Assembly: GCA_024680835.1 (NCBI GenBank)
Contig: JAILBP010000123.1
Coordinates: forward strand, 1 to 7,415
Direction of reading: 5' to 3'
Length of the DNA: 7,415 bases
From: RGIG6904 sp024680835
GTDB taxonomy: Bacteria > Bacillota > Clostridia > Lachnospirales > Lachnospiraceae
Shown here: positions 4,733 through 7,415 of the stretch, piece by piece
How the letters are laid out: each line of letters begins with the position of its first letter
Position numbering within the stretch: the stretch's first letter is position 1
Made by a program: the position numbers and the translations under genes
Notes under the pieces: generated by a model
The model's database searches: none
What the model was told of the DNA's origin: nothing
What the model saw: only the letters and a program-made list of their open reading frames with translations

Positions 4733-7255
4733 TCATGCTTTTGACTTCTGAACCATAAAATATATTCTGGATGCAAAATCCCTGAAAAATCTCACTTCAT
4801 CCGAATAACCCGTACCTGAGAAAGCAGGTTTTAAGGAGACTCCGCCGTACATCAGCGCATCGCCGTAGCTTTCGTATGCTTCCTCCTCACCGTCCATCTT
4901 CACGAATTTTGCGATGATGTTGTGTGCAAGGCCCCCTTGTTTGATATGGACAGGTGCCACAGTATTTACCAGATCGCCGAATTCCATCACGTTGATCTTA
5001 AGCTTCCGGTTTTTGAAGCTGTATTTTGCCTCGGGATCCAGTCCCCTTGGATAATATGAGGCATACTGTGTATTAGGGGATACAAGCTTTTGCATTATGA
5101 AGCCCACAGCCCTTTTCTTATCGCCTGACACACATGTCCACTCGGTGAGATCGCCGAAGCTTTTTCCCAAGACTTCATCTGTGGCGCCTGCGACCCTGCC
5201 CCTGATAAAAGTACCGAACTGCAGGACATCACGCCATTTTTTGTACAATTCGATCTGAGCCCTGATGGCAGTCAGATCCTCTGAGCCCATGTCACATAGA
5301 TTGCACTCGTAACCCAAAACACCGAATGCGGCAACATTAAACCTTGTCTCTATGGAAGTGTCCCTGAGAGTCTGGTGGTTTGGACAGCTGCTCACATGGG
5401 CAGATACCGTACTCATGGGATAACCGTAACTGTACCCTGTCTGTATCTTTGACCTGCACAGGGCATCCGTATCATCCGACGCCCATATCTGCGGAAAATA
5501 ACAGAGTATCCCGGCATCAAACCGGTTTCCTCCGGCTGCGCATCCCTCAAAGAGTATGTGCGGAAACCGTTTTATCAGCTCTCCCATAACACGGTAAAGT
5601 CCCAGAACATATCTGTGAAATACTTCCCCCTGATGTTCTGCAGGCATTCCCTGTGAAAACACATCCGTGAAGGTGCGGTTCATATCCCATTTCACGTAAC
5701 TGATATCAGCGGAAGAAAAAACCGTTGTCATGGAATCTATTATGTAATCCTGAACTTCCTCTTTGGTCAGATCCAGGATCCTCTGATTGCGTCCCTCGCT
5801 GTGGTCTTTTCCCGGAATTTCAAGGGTGAGATCCGGATGTGCCTGATAAAACAGCGAGTCCACATTTGTCATCTCCGGCTCGACCCAGATTCCGAAATCA
5901 AGTCCCAATGCCTTTATCTTATCGCATAAGCCTTTCAATCCGCCAGGCAGCTTGTCTTTATTGACAAACCAGTCACCAAGACTTGAAGTGTCGTCATTTC
6001 TGTGGCCAAACCAGCCGTCATCCATGACGAATAGTTCTATTCCCACATCCTTTGCGGCTTTTGCCAGCGATAACAGCTTTCTCTCACTGATGTTGAAATA
6101 ATTGGCTTCCCAGCTGTTGATGAGAACAGGTCTTATACGGTCTTTCCATTCGCCTCTTACAATATGACGCCTTATGAACTCATGCATATTACGGCTCATA
6201 CCGTTAAAGCCGTTATGTGAGTATGTAAAGAATGCCTCCGGCGACTCAAAACTCTCTCCCGGCGCCAGCTTCCATGAGAAACCGGCAGGGTTGATACCGT
6301 TCACAAACCGTGTTTTCCCATAGGGGGAAACCTCAGCTGCCTCAAAATGATTACCACTGTATATCAGATTGAAACCGTAACAGTCGCCCTTATCCTCATC
6401 TGTGGTACTGCCGGACAGCATCACAAATGGATTCGCCCTTGACGAGCTTGTGCCTGTAAATGAACTGTTGATAAACTTTCCCCGCTTTAGGGATATGTCC
6501 TCACGCTTCATCTCCCTGGCCCATGCGCCGGTGAAGGTAGTCATCACCAGATCGTCCCTGTTAAAGTCGATCTGCATTGACATGAGACGCTCGATATCCA
6601 CAGTCTCACCGCTGTCATTCGTCAGGACACTGCGCCTTGTGATAACATCCGTATCATAGAACACATCATAATAAAGCTTTAATACCAATCCATAGAACTT
6701 GTCTGTATATATCACAACCAATTCAACCGGATCGTAGCCCGTTACAGTCTTTTCAGTCTTTTCAGCCTTTTCAGCCTCTTCACCAGTTTCAGCCTGTTCA
6801 CGCGTAACGGTTTTCGAATTATCATTGCCCTCAGCAGTACGCGATAAGGCCACATCAGTTTTCTCCCCGATGCCCGCCATATATGCTCCGGGTAAAGCTT
6901 TTAAGGCTGTCTTCCTTGAGTTTATGACATAATCCGAATATACAAAATCGCAGGTGCGTCCGCCGTCGTGATGTATTATCTCCACAAAGGGCTCCCTGAT
7001 ATCGCCCTTGCCGTAGGAGCTGAACTCAAGCCGCATATCCTCCAGGGAATACTGCATGTGCTCTTTATCATAAACATTGGTATTTCCGGGCACAAATGCA
7101 TGTTTTTCCACCAGTATATCCGCATCGGAAGCTCCTTCGATCCTGATGCGTCTGCCATAATAGATATGCTCGGGCTGGCCTGTAGGTAAAATCTTAAAAG
7201 CATAGGTGGTATTAGCCGTATCCAGTACAAAAAGTCCGTCAAGATATCTTATCAT
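4733..7255 (-). CDS. GH36 family alpha-galactosidase
   Basis: Retaining alpha-galactosidase that releases terminal alpha-1,6-linked galactose from melibiose, raffinose and related oligosaccharides. It has 840 residues and no signal peptide, so it acts in the cytoplasm. An N-terminal beta-sandwich domain (about 1-360) precedes a (beta/alpha)8 barrel with NSWEANYFNISE (380-391), FVMDDGWFGHRNDD (409-422), GDWFVNKDKLPGGL (427-440), GIWVEPEM (455-462) and RNQRILDL (489-496). The nucleophile is Asp524 in YVKWDMNR; the acid/base is probably Asp594 in WASDDTDALCR, 70 residues later as in characterised GH36 enzymes. GCAAGGNRFD (571-580) binds substrate. A C-terminal beta domain ends the protein. It is about 100 residues longer than many bacterial GH36 enzymes (about 730), partly through a Glu/Lys/Thr-rich insertion at about 138-172. 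The ATG at 7255 is chosen over a TTG at 7294 that would overlap the upstream gene; GAGGGGAAAGG ends 7 nt before it. It lies 16 bp after the sugar symporter gene, implying one operon. Confidence 0.96.
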   Translation of the reverse strand: MIRYLDGLFVLDTANTTYAFKILPTGQPEHIYYGRRIRIEGASDADILVEKHAFVPGNTNVYDKEHMQYSLEDMRLEFSSYGKGDIREPFVEIIHHDGGRTCDFVYSDYVINSRKTALKALPGAYMAGIGEKTDVALSRTAEGNDNSKTVTREQAETGEEAEKAEKTEKTVTGYDPVELVVIYTDKFYGLVLKLYYDVFYDTDVITRRSVLTNDSGETVDIERLMSMQIDFNRDDLVMTTFTGAWAREMKREDISLKRGKFINSSFTGTSSSRANPFVMLSGSTTDEDKGDCYGFNLIYSGNHFEAAEVSPYGKTRFVNGINPAGFSWKLAPGESFESPEAFFTYSHNGFNGMSRNMHEFIRRHIVRGEWKDRIRPVLINSWEANYFNISERKLLSLAKAAKDVGIELFVMDDGWFGHRNDDTSSLGDWFVNKDKLPGGLKGLCDKIKALGLDFGIWVEPEMTNVDSLFYQAHPDLTLEIPGKDHSEGRNQRILDLTKEEVQDYIIDSMTTVFSSADISYVKWDMNRTFTDVFSQGMPAEHQGEVFHRYVLGLYRVMGELIKRFPHILFEGCAAGGNRFDAGILCYFPQIWASDDTDALCRSKIQTGYSYGYPMSTVSAHVSSCPNHQTLRDTSIETRFNVAAFGVLGYECNLCDMGSEDLTAIRAQIELYKKWRDVLQFGTFIRGRVAGATDEVLGKSFGDLTEWTCVSGDKKRAVGFIMQKLVSPNTQYASYYPRGLDPEAKYSFKNRKLKINVMEFGDLVNTVAPVHIKQGGLAHNIIAKFVKMDGEEEAYESYGDALMYGGVSLKPAFSGTGYSDEVRFFRDFASRIYFMVQKSKA
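6745..6799 (-). repeat. 9-bp tandem repeat inside the alpha-galactosidase gene
   Basis: Six consecutive 9-bp units are seen, on the plus strand cagtctttt, cagtctttt, cagcctttt, cagcctctt, a diverged caccagttt, and cagcctgtt. In frame they encode the tripeptides EQA, ETG, EEA, EKA, EKT, EKT (residues 153-170). The two units nearest 6745 are identical, which suggests recent copying by slippage. The repeat sits in a charged low-complexity loop of the N-terminal domain and is flanked by the same tetrapeptide KTVT on both sides (148-151 and 169-172, the latter overlapping the last unit). Confidence 0.85.
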
Positions 7256-7262
7256 GCTGCCG

Positions 7263-7273
7263 CCTTTCCCCTC
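7263..7273 (-). promoter_or_regulatory. Ribosome binding site that fixes the alpha-galactosidase start
   Basis: GAGGGGAAAGG on the minus strand overlaps the symporter stop codon (7272-7274) and leaves 7 nt before the ATG at 7255. The alternative TTG at 7294 lies upstream of this site, inside the symporter gene. Confidence 0.75.
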
Positions 7274-7415
7274 AACCGTTGTGTCTGCTCTCAAGCTCTT
7301 TGTTGATCTCCTCCATCTTCTCTTCCGTCAGGATAAATCTCTTGTAGAAGATGAACAGAGCTATGAACATTCCTGCTATGGGCAGCACCGTCATGGTCAT
7401 ACGGAGTCCGGTGAG
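7272..7415 (-). CDS. GPH/MelB-type sugar:cation symporter, C-terminal 47 residues only
   Basis: The end of an open frame that enters from the right edge and stops with TGA at 7272-7274. The 47 residues read LTGLRMTMTVLPIAGMF, then a hydrophobic run to about residue 24 (the last membrane helix), then YKRFILTEEKMEEINKELESRHNG. The pattern G-L/I-R followed by a final helix, a 'Y-x-L-t-E-e-k-m-e-e-I-x-x-E-L' amphipathic tail and a basic end is characteristic of glycoside-pentoside-hexuronide:cation symporters (MelB, XynP, GusB relatives). These import disaccharides with Na+ or H+ across the cytoplasmic membrane. With a cytoplasmic alpha-galactosidase directly downstream, an alpha-galactoside such as melibiose or raffinose is the likely substrate; this is inference. 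About 90% of the gene is outside the window, so another major-facilitator family cannot be fully excluded. Confidence 0.75.
   Translation of the reverse strand, partial: LTGLRMTMTVLPIAGMFIALFIFYKRFILTEEKMEEINKELESRHNG

Noticed and set aside
7256..7294. Longer alpha-galactosidase start at a TTG codon (7294)
   Set aside because: The added 13 residues (MRADTTVEGKGGS) overlap the symporter gene and contain the Shine-Dalgarno sequence of the ATG at 7255; they do not resemble a GH36 N-terminus.
1..7415. Search for CRISPR, toxin-antitoxin, phage, IS, tRNA or riboswitch signals
   Set aside because: The window is almost continuously coding for recognised proteins on one strand; no inverted terminal repeats, spacer-repeat array, cloverleaf or long leader was seen.

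Overview
The window is a fully coding stretch of a Firmicutes chromosome, read entirely from the minus strand (right to left in these coordinates). Gene order, protein style (many AUA and AGA codons, mid-range GC by eye) and the sugar transporter/alpha-galactosidase pair suggest an anaerobic gut- or rumen-type clostridium, most likely Lachnospiraceae. The family is inferred from gene order and residue patterns, not from a search.

Two transcription blocks follow each other. The right block (about 7415 to 4733) is a sugar-use locus: the last 47 residues of a GPH/MelB-type sugar:cation symporter, then an intact cytoplasmic GH36 alpha-galactosidase of 840 residues. Together they would import and cleave alpha-galactosides such as melibiose or raffinose-family sugars. 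The enzyme carries an unusual Glu/Lys/Thr-rich loop encoded by a 9-bp tandem repeat.

The left block (about 4723 to 1, running off the window) is a conserved housekeeping operon: asp23/yqhY-like, nusB, xseA, xseB, ispA, dxs (5' two thirds only). A near-consensus sigma-A-type promoter (TGGACA, 17 bp, TATATT) lies in the 77-bp gap after the alpha-galactosidase stop codon and should start this operon. The genes combine transcription antitermination/rRNA synthesis (NusB), DNA repair (exonuclease VII, both subunits) and isoprenoid precursor synthesis (Dxs makes DXP, the entry to the MEP pathway; IspA condenses the resulting C5 units to farnesyl diphosphate). Spacing is very tight: three junctions share the form stop codon, three bases, ATG.

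No RNA genes, mobile elements, CRISPR arrays or intrinsic terminators were seen, and no gene is supported on the plus strand. The longest non-coding gap is 77 bp. I found no undescribed multi-gene system. The points worth a second look are the repeat-encoded loop in the GH36 enzyme, the missing terminator between the sugar locus and the core operon, the sugar locus in the place where many spore-formers carry spoIIIA/acc genes, the in-frame stop-NNN-ATG junctions, and a few substitutions in NusB and Dxs.
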